A DNA stretch of 64,000 nt from Bolinopsis microptera (taxonomy: Eukaryota > Ctenophora > Tentaculata > Lobata > Bolinopsidae). The stretch's first letter is position 1. Each line of letters starts with the position of its first letter. Positions 46,813 through 57,797 of the stretch are shown piece by piece. The position numbers were made by a program, and so were the translations under genes. Where the stretch lies: contig NC_087080.1 of NCBI RefSeq assembly GCF_026151205.1, positions 1,668,879-1,732,878 on the forward strand, in the 5' to 3' direction. The notes under the pieces are model-generated. The model made no database searches. It was not told where the DNA came from and saw only the letters and a list, made by a program, of their open reading frames with translations.

Positions 46813-48979
46813 TTAGGTTTCTTCTAACAACGCATACACCTCTAACCTCCTACTACAAGCCTGCAAAACACTACACATAGCCTCATAGTCATTCACCAGC
46901 AGGGACATGAACACTGGTCCCTTCGTCGTCCTCTCAAACATATTCCACAAACTGAAGCTCTCCAGCCCGACTATAAACCAGTGAACTACTTTGTGGGATA
47001 TCTCCAGATCATCTCCGGTAGTTTTATCAGTTTCATAGGATACCCCGGTGTGGGGGTCTCTCTCCACTGACAATCTCAGTTTGAACGCGGGGTTCAGGCC
47101 TGGTTTGCTGGTCATAGGGAAGGTGAAGGAGGCGTACTTTCCGTTTCGTAGCTGCTGGACTAGATTTGTGTTACATTTGTAGCAAACTGTCGTGTGGTTG
47201 TTTTCTACTAGGGGAGCTATCAAGGGAATATTGAACTTTGACATGATGAATTGTCTCAAGTACTTTATTTGAATCGGGGAGGTGTTCGGGAGATCTAGTT
47301 CTTTCCAAATTTCCATAATATCAGACTTTTTTGGCTCGGCGTGCTCTGTCCAGTCCAGGAATAGTTCAATAAACAGGTATTCAGGAAGATTGAGAGATTT
47401 CTTGAGCTCCACAAACTGTCTCCGGTCAAACGATCGCCAAACTTTGTTATTGAGTGTCTCTTGTATTGAAATTACAGGATTATTGATGTCGACTGCCTTT
47501 ATCATCTGGGTATTTCATGATTATTCAATTGTATAACATGAACAATGAACATTTTATTTCTAAAATGGATACTATTACTAAGAGCAATTGTAACCAAATA
47601 TAACCACGGTTAATTCAGTTAATAACAGTTATTCATACAATCACTTGAAAAGTAACAAACATGTAATGAACCTGGTTCATAACTCTCTTCATCAGGCCAC
47701 TCTCCAACTTTCTTATCTGTTGGGTAGTCTCTCGTGGCAGTTCAGCTAGACTGTCCATCAGATCCAGTAGGTCACTCAGCGCTTCAGAGTGGAGCACTAC
47801 ATCCTTCTGTTGGGTTTCTAACAGGGTTGATATACACTTCAACATTATGTTTACCCTGGTAAAAGGTGGTGGTGGTCATTTAGTGGTTAAATTAGATTGT
47901 TGTATTAATCCGCCTGAACCAGACATTAATAATACATATTTCTAAAGTCGGTTGCAAAAGCAAGGAAAGGAAAATAATTTAAAATACTCGTTCACGGCTG
48001 GTCTGATTGGTACAATCACCTCTTTGACGAGTTGATCCAAACTTGTAGTACATTGTACAGCGACGAGATAGTATCTAGACCAAACAGGAAGAGAATCATG
48101 TTATCTGGTAGTGAACCTGCTTCTGCTAAGAGATGTTCCATCGTGTCTTGTTGGTTATTGGACTGCACTAGTGTCTTACGACACTCTGAAATGCTGGGTA
48201 TCATTCTGGGATTGTCATTCTGCTGTGATGCTCCCTACAGCATATTAATTATATCATGTGAACATTAAAATATTCACTACAACACTGTAGATTTGTTCTG
48301 TTTCACTTACCTCGCAGCAGATCGTTATGATCGAACATGTCCCTCCAACAAATTGACAACAGTTTAGTTCCAGATCTCCCTCCCTCTTCATCCCAGGAGC
48401 TCCCTCCGCAGTACTCCGCCAACTCACTATTTCCCAGAATAACCGTCGCTGCTTTCAACAAACTGGCCACATCCTTCTCTACCTTTACCCAGCTCAGACA
48501 GAGTTCTGGGAACTGGGGAACTTGGAAGAAAACCCCAAACTTTAGGAGATCAGTGAAGTTGTGGAGGTTGAGTGTTATTGATCCGCCGTGTAACAGCCTC
48601 AAACAGTCCAGCACCCCTTCCCTTGTGAAACCTACTAGACTCAGCGTGTCTGAACTCTTCACCGCATCCTGTAAAATTAATTAACCTTTAACCTTATCTA
48701 AACAGAATGGAACGTTATAATTGAATCAGGACAAAGATAAAAGTGTAGGTAATCCAGAATAATCATCAGCTTACAAAGACCTGCCTCCAAATGTTGTGAG
48801 GTATTAGCGAGAATGAGCCCAGAACACAGTATAACATCCCCTTCTCCAAGATCCAGCTTTGCAGTGTGTTTAATCGAATCATCGTCCACAAATCTGGACA
48901 AATCCTCAAACAAACTTAACTTGTAACCAGATGGGGGTTCCTCCATGAATAAAAAAGCTGCCTCAAAAAATGAGAGCAT
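46813..48979 (-). CDS. BTB/BACK-like protein
   Basis: Five minus-strand exons: about 48979-48785, 48668-48311, about 48230-48020, 47855-47672 and 47505-46813. The third-to-fourth and fourth-to-fifth joints match in phase. The N-terminal part (LGEGDVILCSGLILANTSQHLE, then LSLVGFTREGVLDCLRLLHGG and FTDLLKFGVFFQVPQFPELC) has the order of a degenerate BTB/POZ fold, followed by a BACK-like helical region (SWVKVEKDVASLLKAAT). The C-terminal ~230 aa (YLFIELFLDWTEHAEPKKSD, CYKCNTNL) is unfamiliar. No Kelch or zinc finger is evident, so the family cannot be named. The first intron fits only a GC-AG donor at 48784-48783, and the exon 2 to 3 acceptor is uncertain. The start could be upstream of 48979. 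Some BTB proteins of this layout are ubiquitin-ligase adaptors; that is inference. Confidence 0.7.
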
Positions 48980-48984
48980 AAATC

Positions 48985-49285
48985 AACGTATGCAGCTGAA
49001 GTTATGAAATTTTGTCTACATCAAATACATGTGATGAAATTTGCCTGCCCACTTTATATCTAACAGCAGTGATTTTGTGTAAATTAGATGTATACTGCAG
49101 TCCTGCTATTTAAACTAAAAATAATGTATGTCCTGAAAAATACGGTTTTTGTGAATCAGAAAGAGACAAATTTAGAATTTGTACTTGAGTAACTCGATTA
49201 ATATAATAGGTTTTACAAAATTCAAAACATTTGTTTAATGTCTACCAATGAATCACACGAATGTTTAATATACAAATCATCAGTA
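48985..49285. other. Intergenic, AT-rich
   Basis: Between the start of the BTB-like gene and the end of the transporter, both on the minus strand. Nothing distinctive seen. Confidence 0.4.
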
Positions 49286-52168
49286 TCACGCTAAAATTGG
49301 AGCTCCTTTATTCTCCAACACCTCCCCCAAATTCTCCTTCTTCTTCTTCCTAGCTAGCAACTCCACATCTTCCGGTGTCTCAGGAATGGACCTGTTGGTG
49401 GTATCAGGTAGAAACCATATAGCAACACACGACATAAGTGATAGTCCAGCAGACAGAGCTAGTGGTACCCTCCTATCAGTTACGCTGTACAGTAAGTTAG
49501 CGTAGGGACCAATAATACTGCCAACTCTGGCAGCACTGGAGCTAATGCAGAGGATCATGCCCCGGTGGGAGGTCGGAGCTAGTTCAGCTGAAACCAGCCA
49601 CATCATCTGGAACGCGGAGGTGGTGGCTACGTAGCCTATCAAGCCGGCCACCAGCTCCAGACTCCACTCTGGGGAGAAGTTGACGTCCAACATGGCCAAC
49701 AAGCTCATCAGGATCATGATTACTAGGTAGGTTAATGTGGCTCTTTGACGACCCAGCAGCTGACACACGAACACGGAAGTAATGAAAGCTACGCCCTCGC
49801 CCAGTGCAGAGAAGGAGTAAGTGCTGAACAGGTCTCCGCCCATTTTACCCCAGCCATATGAGGAACTGTACGAAATGAGAGCCACTGCGAACCAGGCCCA
49901 CAGACCTAGCAGGGTCTGGTTTAACAAGTTAGGGTAGGTCTTCAAATCCTTGACTTGGTTTAGATAAGTGAACTCTTTCGTTTCTTCAAATACCAGATCT
50001 AAAGTATCCACGTTGACGTTGCTGTCTGTAATTCTAGCGAGTTTCTTCAAAGTCTCCCTGGCTTCTTCCTCCTTTCCTTGAATCAAAGAGAAACGTAGAG
50101 ATTCATGGAGTGGGGTTAAGAAGTATGCAAGGAGACTGAGAACGTTCACTCCGGCAAGACCTAGAAATATGTTCTGCCAGTCATTTAAAAGATAACTCAA
50201 AGTTATAGTAACGAAGAGCCCAACTACCCACCCTAGTGATACAAAACCACTTATTGGAATTCTCAAATTTGTTGGTGCAAACTCAATGGCCCAGCAGTAT
50301 GTTCCTGTGAAGTTGACGAAGATACCAAATCCGGATATTATCCGGAGTAGGAGTAGGACCTGGTGGTTAGGAGCAATCGAACAAGCTGCCACAGAAAGGG
50401 TAGACAAGATGCTACCCACAATTCCACCCTTTTTCTTCCTATTTTTTCGTAGAGTCCGTTTGATAGTGTCAGTCCGAGCAGGGACCCAAATCCTATTCCA
50501 CTGTTAATCAAGGAGAAAACAGCTTCATCCCCGCAGTACAAGTGCCAATCCATGGAGAATGTGTGCATCTTTGAGGTCCACTGGAAATCAGAACCTGCCA
50601 CTAAATCATTGCTGCACATCGTGTCGTACGAAATGAACTTTTCAGTGTCCTCTGCCTTTTTCTGGAGATCAAAACACTTTATCGAAGCACATTCCCAGTC
50701 ATTGTAAGCCCAGTGGCAAATAGTCAGGCGTCCAGGAATTTAACACCTAGTCAAAATTTGTTGATAACCGGTAAAAAAAGATTCTTGTGGAAAAAATATT
50801 CACATTAATTTAAAATTAAATCAAAATTGGTCGCTCTCAGGGCTAACGCGATGTTACATCATTTTATCGACTCGAAGTTCGAATCGAGCGCATTCCTAGA
50901 TTCCATGACTATTTCTTACCTATAAGATTGCTTGACTATTTTTTGCGCATTCAGACACCAAAAAACGCGCAGAAAACGCGCGCTATCCATTCCTCCTTCC
51001 TCAACATCCCGGAATATGAAAAAATAGTCATGTAAAATAGTCATTTGAAATAGTCATGCAAAATTTCAGCTCTGATACGCTAAAATATCAAGTTAATCTT
51101 AAACAATCGACAATCTAATATGAATTCTCCCAATCCTCCCAGCCATATTAACTGGTGAACGGTGTAAATATAGAGCGGTATTTTAAAATGTAGCATTCAA
51201 AATTTTATGGATTCAAGTTGGCTCCTTTAGTCTAGATTCATTTAGAAAATTCTCGAAGTTCGAGTAATACAGTATTCTCAGGGTTTGGCGCTTAAGGAAG
51301 CTTCACATCCGAGACCGATTTCCACGAATCAATTTAATATTGTAGCTACAAGTCAACAACAGTGCAAGTGGGAAGGAAGTGAATCTAGCCATTGCTACTA
51401 TATCAGGGGAACTCGTGTGTTCTAGGCTTAAGCAAGCTTCACATCCTAGATCATCTAGAGTACAGTGCAGACAACCCCCTCCATTATACATCCCTATCCC
51501 GCTTTAAGTCCGAAGTTTGTCATTGTTTATTGTCCAATATTGTATCTAACCTGGCAGAAGCAAGCTTCAGATCCAAAGTCAGGCCATAAATATCGACACA
51601 AGGTCGAAGCCACTTTCAGAGTGGCGAATCGTTCATCATGCTGGTGAGAGACAAATCTTAGAACTCGATCTACCGAGTCAGTATGTAGAATAGTACGAAA
51701 ATATCTGTGGGCTAGGCTGTATACTTCTTTTAAAAAATATTTCCTTGCGTTTCAAATAAATTAAAGAATTCTCAGAAATTTTTTATTTAATTTCAAAATT
51801 TGCAATTGCATATTCATCCGGTAATTATTCTAATGGATACGCTAAGCATTTCAAACTAATCTTGACCTGGGAGAAGAGCTGACCAGTGACAAGTCGGCCG
51901 CAAAGCGGCCGAAAAATATATAGCCTTTTTTTCTTCCCAAACTGGATTCCTAGTCATATTTAAATTTTATTTCCGGGGGATTGTAAGGAATGTATCCAGT
52001 AAAAATGGTCGCGCAGCTCACTGCCCCTGTGTTTATCACAGTACACAGCATGGCAGCAAATGTAAACACCAGCTTTAAGTTTATCTTATCAACTGTAAGG
52101 TCGACTGCCTGCTCAATCGTCACTGACTGTCTTATCGTAGTTGTGGGGTTGCCAAGTTCACCTGACAT
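49286..52168 (-). CDS. SLC22-like major facilitator transporter, frame broken
   Basis: The large block 50745-49286 codes the MFS core. Upstream side: CHWAYNDWECASIKCF in an extracellular loop, then GSLLGLTLSNGLYEKIGRK (the helix 2-3 loop signature), several membrane helices, PLHESLRF with the long central loop, and a second set of helices ending LPDTTNRSIPETPEDVELL. That last motif (PET..) is typical of SLC22 organic-ion transporters. An N-terminal exon at 52168-51950 codes the cytosolic start and first helix (MSGELGNPTTT..VFTFAAMLCTV). One missing A in the A5 run near 50430 separates two overlapping frames (...YEKIGRK and GGIVGSILSTLS...). The join between the first exon and the core has no clear donor. 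Either this is a recent pseudogene or a sequencing error. Substrate unknown. Confidence 0.75.
50760..51949. other. Intron or intergenic with spaced repeat
   Basis: Motif AAGCAAGCTTCACATCC and variants occur at about 51294, 51430 and 51562, roughly 133 bp apart. CATGTAAAATAGTCAT-type short repeats lie at 51028-51062. No coding exon other than the transporter's. Confidence 0.45.
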
Positions 52169-52504
52169 CCCTGTAGATGTACAAAAAATTATATTTTTAC
52201 AAAAGCAGATCAATCAAAATATAGATATCTGAGCTCTTCATGTGCAAACGGTTGTTCCAGTTGCGATAATCGATTTACAACCCTGGTTCAGATTTCGTTC
52301 CAGATATTCTCTGCTCATTTAGGGGACTCACAAGTTATGTCGTTTTGAGCAAAAGCGGAGGGGGAAACTTAACACTTAATAAAAATACATTATCCCTGAT
52401 GAAATGAAATCTTTTGGTCTACTACGCTGCTCCAAATAATTATTTTCCGAGAGATAACTTGATGATATGTAAATTGTAATCATCAATTAAGAAATGATGG
52501 CCAG

Positions 52505-52850
52505 TTGGTAGATCACCGACCGGCTATAAGCCGGCTACTAACCGGCTATAAGCCGGCTTATAGCCGGCTACAATTTTTATAGCCGGCTTATAGCCGGTTA
52601 GTAGCCGCTTACATTTGTTGTTGAGCGACGGCTATTAGCCGGTTATAAGCCTGCTATTAGCCGTTTTGGTATTAAAAGTGGTTATAAGCCGGTTATAAGA
52701 TATTAACTCAACTACATCGTACTGAACGATAGTCAGGAGCCGGCTATAAGAAATTCAGTGAAAACGGCTATTAGCCGGTTATAAGCCGGCTATTAGCCGT
52801 TTAGGTATCGAAAGTGGTTATAAGCCGGCTATAAGCCGGTTATAAGATAT
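52505..52850. repeat. Left-arm TTATAGCCGGC subrepeats
   Basis: Degenerate tandem 10-11-mers with GGCTATAAGCC palindromes, interrupted by ATCGTACTGAACGATAGTCAGGAGCC-type unique pieces. Mirror image at 56445-56880. Confidence 0.85.
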
Positions 52851-53274
52851 TAACTCAGTTCAGTACTAGTTAGGGCAAGAGTTGATTTTTCTGTGAACAA
52901 ATTCGTAACAAAGGTTTGTCTACTGGAATGTGTTGTCCATAGTCCCAGGAACCACAAAAAAAAACCGTCCAGCTGAAACTTTTGGGCAAAAATTTTTATA
53001 GTCATTTTTCTCCAGGAACCCATAGGCCCCACCCCCAATATTGGTTATTCGGCTCCCGAAGGTCTTGAGATCTCCATAGGGGGTGCAAAATGACTGCAAT
53101 GGCCACATTATGGTAGGCGAATGATAGTTTCAGAACGATTGGAGCTTTATTTTTCGAAATAAATGGAATTTTTCTCAATTTTTCTCAATTTTATTGAAAT
53201 TTCGAAAAAATACACCAAATTATTTTTAACGCTTATTTCAAATCTTACTCGGGAAATAACTTCAATTAACAAAT

Positions 53275-55940
53275 ATCAAGGTTAACTAACAAACAACAGA
53301 TTATTGACCAACCCCCAGACAGCTATTCGACGGTACATACTACTCTGGTTGAATGTCTTAAGTTATCCTACAGTGAGCCGATGATAATCACATTCGATTT
53401 GCCATTGTGGATTAAGGCCACCCGAATAGTACTGATAACTGGGATGCCTATTGTGGTCAGGGTTGGGGGCTTCCACACTCTCACGAGTTTTCTTGGCTGC
53501 ATAGGCTATATAATAGCAGACTCGGGTTTAGAGGAGCTCATCAAACTTGTGTATCCTGGAGACGTCACGCATATATCGGATGGAGGATCTTACTATATAA
53601 AGCGTTGAGAGCCCACTTTCTGATCGACGCCGCTCTTTGTTGTTTCATTATAGAGGAAGAAGTTTACGACGATGAACTAGTAGACTTGGAAGGTTACATC
53701 AACAAATGTGTGAACGAAAATCTAGGTGTTAACTTTAAGACTAAATCTTTTCAGGATCTATCAGAGAAAATAACTCTGCTTCTAAAGAACCTGTTTTCCA
53801 ACAGTAGAACAGCAGCTTTATGGGTTACTTACCACAACATGATAACACTAGTAAAGGACTTCATAAGAGCAGAGAGGTTGCACGACTACAATATGCATTT
53901 ATCAGCAGTAGCTTTGATGCTGCCCTACTTCGCAGCAGCTGGGAGGGGACAGTATGCAATAGCTTTAAGACTGTATTTGGAGCAGGATGCTATTTTAAAA
54001 GTCAAGTATGGGGCGCTTTTAAAGACCTTTAAAGTAACTGGGCTTCACACGGTTTGTGACAACGACCACGAGTGGGCCGGGGTGTGGACTGACCTCTCCA
54101 TAGAGCAGAGTCTTATGAGGGCAGCTAAATCTAGTGGTGGATTAACAAGTGGAAGGATGCGTAATCGTGAGTCCGCCTACAAGTTATGGGTGGCCACCCT
54201 GAATCAGATGGCTTTAATAAATCAGTCTTTTGGAGATTCATTAGCTAATTCATCGAAGCGAGGAGTACCAACTAAAGCTGCCATCCACTCAGATCTTAAC
54301 AAGTAAAGTCATCAATCAAGAAAAACTGTGATGTATTTGGAAAATTATTAACTTGGTTTAAAGTTACTGTCGACTTTACAGAATCCGAAGATAAGACTAA
54401 GTTAATATCTTTTTCGACTGGTCTTATATCACAGCCTGGGAACAATGAATTCCGAGGAATGTTTGGCCGTCGGGGCTGTCCTTCAACGTGAGCTAGATGG
54501 GTTGACATTCATCGATAAGATAAGTATCAAAGGTAAAGCAAAGAACTTGACACAACTGAGAAAGCAGGTTAAAGTGAATAATAAAAGCGTTGCAGTCGAT
54601 CCGTTGAAGTGTTTTAGCCGTCTAGTCTTGGTTGCTGATAGAGAGACTTCAATAGAGGAATGCCTAACATACGAGTTAACTGTGGTGCCGATGAGCTTAT
54701 TTGATCAATATCAGATGATGAGGAAATCTAATAAGGCTGCTCTTGGTATAAACCAATCTACACTTAAATCTTGCAGCTTCACGATCCCACTAGTCATTGA
54801 TGGAGGTTGGCTAATTCACCAACTAAGCTCATTTAAAGGGTGTGACAATTATGGTGAGGTAGCAATGGAGTACTTGAAGCTTATCCCTAAAAATCGGGAA
54901 GTTACTGTGATTTTTTATGGATATGAGCCTTCTACTAAAGATCACGAGCACAAGAGGAGAGTAAAAGCGTTCTGTGCTAATATTGCTGTAAAGAAATCCA
55001 CCTTTTGTACTGTCACCAAAACAACATTTCTGAGCAACAACAATAACAAAAAAGAACTGATCGACCTTATGTCAAGCATTTTTACTGTAAATGGTATTGA
55101 AGTGATCAGAGCTTGTAACGATGCTGATACTTTAATTGCAAAGAAAACATTGGAAATGTCATTCCTTGGCGATGTTGAATTGAATGCAGAGGATACCGAT
55201 ATAGTTCAAGTCTATTAGTACATCATTTCAACAGTGACCATCACAATGAAGGGTATAGGTACATATTCAATCAAAGAAATATCAAGTCATCTAGATCATA
55301 AAGAAAAGGAGATACTTCTTCTAATTCATAGTATTTCAGGTTGTGATAGCGTCAGTGGACTGTTTGGTTTTAACAAGGTTAAAGTGCTAAAGAAAGCTCT
55401 CACCTTTGATGAGCAAGGTCAGTTGGCAACATTACTTTCGGTGAGAGAATCAAAAGAAAAGATTATTGAGGCAGGCCTCTATTTCTTGCAGTACATTTAT
55501 GGTGACAAGAAAAAGACTCTTTCTGCTTTGAGATTCCTAGCATACAATAGGATGGTAGCGAAAAAGAGTCTCAATCCGAATAGGATACCTCCAACAATAG
55601 CTTCAGCAACGGAGCACATCCTTAGAGCTTACTTACAGTACCATAACTGGGTAATACTTAACGCTGACAGTCTGAATCCCCTTGACTACGGCTGAAAATT
55701 GGCTCCTGGTGGCAATTACGAACCAGTTGCAACAAAAGCTATAATTGCTCCAGAGTCTATTTTGAACCTTATATGTTGTAACTGTTCTGTCGTCTGTCGA
55801 TGTGGAACAGGCCTGTTTGACTTTCAGATGTTCATGTAGGAAATATGGCTTCAATTGTTTGCCAGCTTGTGGACGACGCCATGGTATGAACTGCACAAAC
55901 ATTAGACATGATGAACCTGAAGAACAAGCGAATTTTGATT
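53275..55940 (+). pseudogene. Transposon-borne protein with FEN/XPG-like nuclease motifs and Cys-rich tail
   Basis: One decayed reading frame, recognisable as an unnamed, multicopy invertebrate protein family. Pieces: 53275-53608 (ends in the wrong frame, ~1-nt shift near 53590), 53605-54306 (alpha-helical: TYHNMITLVKDFIRAERL, LPYFAAAGRGQYA, HEWAGVWTDLSIEQSLMRA), a shifted stretch to ~54445, 54445-55215, a TAG at 55216, and on in the same frame to a TGA at 55693-55695 where relatives have Trp. The tail is Cys-rich (CCNC, CSCRKYGFNC) in a further shifted frame and ends near 55940. In 54445-55695 acidic motifs follow the order of flap-endonuclease folds: VIDGGW, ACNDADTLIAKK, NAEDTDI, ISGCDS. 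I infer a FEN/XPG (PIN-like) nuclease fold. Catalytic activity and role in transposition are untested, and this copy is dead. Confidence 0.65.
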
Positions 55941-56444
55941 AATATTAACTGTGTATTAATAATTGTCATGGTATTTACTGAGAATACACATTTTAGATTG
56001 ACTGTATTTGTTATTTGTAGATGAGTTTTTAAATAGATTTGAAATAAGCGTTAAAAATAATTTGGTGTATTTTTTTTCGAAATTTCAATAAAATTGAGAA
56101 AAATTGAGAAAAATTCCATTTATTTCGAAAAATAAAGCTCCAATCGTTCTGAAACTATCATTCGCCTGCCATAATGTGGCCATTGCGGTCATTTTGCACC
56201 CCCTATGGAGATTTCAAGACCTTCGGGAGCCGAATAACCAATATTAGGGGTGGGGCGTATGGGTTCCTGGAGAAAAATGACTATAAAAATTTTTGCCCAA
56301 AAGTTTCAGCCGGACGGTTTTTTTTGGTGGTTCCTGGGACTATGGACAACACATTCCTGTAGACAAACCTTTGTTACGAATTTGTTCACAGATTGACCCA
56401 TAAACAGCAATTCTTGCCCTAACTATACGATGAAGTTAAGATTA

Positions 56445-56880
56445 TATCTTATAGCCGGCTTATAGCCGGCTTATAACCACTTTCGATACCTAAACGGCTA
56501 ATAGCCGGCTTATAACCGGCTAATAGCCGTTTTCGCTGAATTTCTTATAGCCGGCTCCTGACTATCGTTCAGTACGATGAAGTTGAGTTAATATCTTATA
56601 ACCGGCTTATAGCCGGCTTATAGCCGGCTTATAACCACTTTCGATACCTAAACGGCTAATAGCCGGCTTATAACCGGCTAATAGCCGTTTTCACTGAATT
56701 TCTTATAGCCGATACCTAAACGGCTAATAGCCGGCTTATAACCGGCTAATAGCCGTCGCTCAACAACAAATGTAAGCGGCTACTAACCGGCTATAAGCCG
56801 GCTTATAGCCGGCTATAAAAATTGTAGCCGGCTATAAGCCGGTTTATAGCCGGCTTATAACCGGCTTATAGCCGGTCGGT
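56445..56880. repeat. Right-arm TTATAGCCGGC subrepeats
   Basis: Inverted counterpart of the left array, slightly longer because blocks containing CTAATAGCCGTTTTC..GAATTTCTTATAGCC are repeated three times. Confidence 0.85.
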
Positions 56881-56899
56881 GATCTACCAATTTCCCTAA

Positions 56900-57790
56900 T
56901 CGATAATCATTAATTAAAAAATCTGTCGCACCTAGCCTGTAAGTCACTGCTCCCTGCATTTGGGAGCACTTTTCTGAAGAAATTGCAAAACTTCTTCAAA
57001 TTTCACAAAAAATTAATTCATAAAAATAGCGTACACACGAACAATCTAGAATATATTATGGGAATTACGGTATAATTTCACATTCTGTGATGCTTCGAGC
57101 ATCTAGAAAGCCGCTAAACTTTATTAAAATTTTTAAATTATAAAGTTGATTGAAATTACAATAAACCCTTATCAGTTTAAAAAGGGCGCCGGTAGTCACA
57201 TTATCACATACTTCCATGTAGCCAAAGCAACTAATATGGTAGACTTCTACAGCACTTCCCAGGACTAACTCTGCAACAGGGAGTGGTTACCAGTGAGGAG
57301 TTCAAGAAGGGGTAGGTACCAGTTACTGACTTTTCACCACTTTCTGTTGTGAACATTGGTTGGGGTTGGCGAAAGAGTTTCACTTTTGAGTGAAATTTCG
57401 ATTAAGTAGTTTCGTTGTTGTATTTTTGTAGTTTATTTTCTTTTATTTTGGTGAGTGATTATTCATCTTTTTAAAAAGATATAGATAAAGTGTTTTTAGC
57501 TAGTCTTTAGATAAAGTTAGCCACGAAGTTGTTTATTTATGTTGTATTTTTGTAGTCATTTTATTTTATTAAAGTATCATAGGTTTTAGATATGTATTGT
57601 TTACGCCTAAATTATTTGGTCAACTATGATTTAAAAAACAAGGCGTCAAATCAATAAAAAATTAATGAAATTTAATTGTAAACTATAAATGGAGATAAAT
57701 ATTTAAGTAATTGTTTGTTGCTCTAAAACATACTTCTCTCCAATCTCTTTTCTTTCAGGTGTAAGAAAACGGTACACTAGACAAGAAAAG
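56900..57790. other. No gene; presumed 5' region of next gene
   Basis: AT-rich with direct TTGTATTTTTGTAG repeats at about 57419-57432 and 57542-57555. A polypyrimidine-AG (CTTTTCTTTCAG) at about 57748-57759 precedes the ATG at 57798, so the first coding exon may follow an untranslated exon. Confidence 0.4.
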
Positions 57791-57797
57791 AAAACAC

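Larger units (their letters stand above)
52505..56890. mobile_element. Foldback transposon with composite TIRs and nuclease-like gene
   Basis: A 4,386-bp element with long inverted arms, left 52505-53246 and right 56035-56890, ending TTGGTAGATCACCGACCGGC and its complement. The outer 350-450 bp of each arm are tandem 10-11-mers (TTATAGCCGGC/TTATAACCGGC); the inner part is unique sequence inverted with high similarity. The interior carries one decayed gene (53275-55940). No convincing target duplication: the flanks only share a diverged AATCATYAATTAA block at a small distance. The architecture resembles Foldback/Galileo elements and the Merlin-like element at 2314-8208, but the gene is different from known Foldback transposases as far as I can see. 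Confidence 0.8.

Noticed and set aside
52470-56915. AATCATYAATTAA as target duplication of the foldback element
   Set aside because: The two copies do not abut the termini (9 and 14 bases away) and are diverged.
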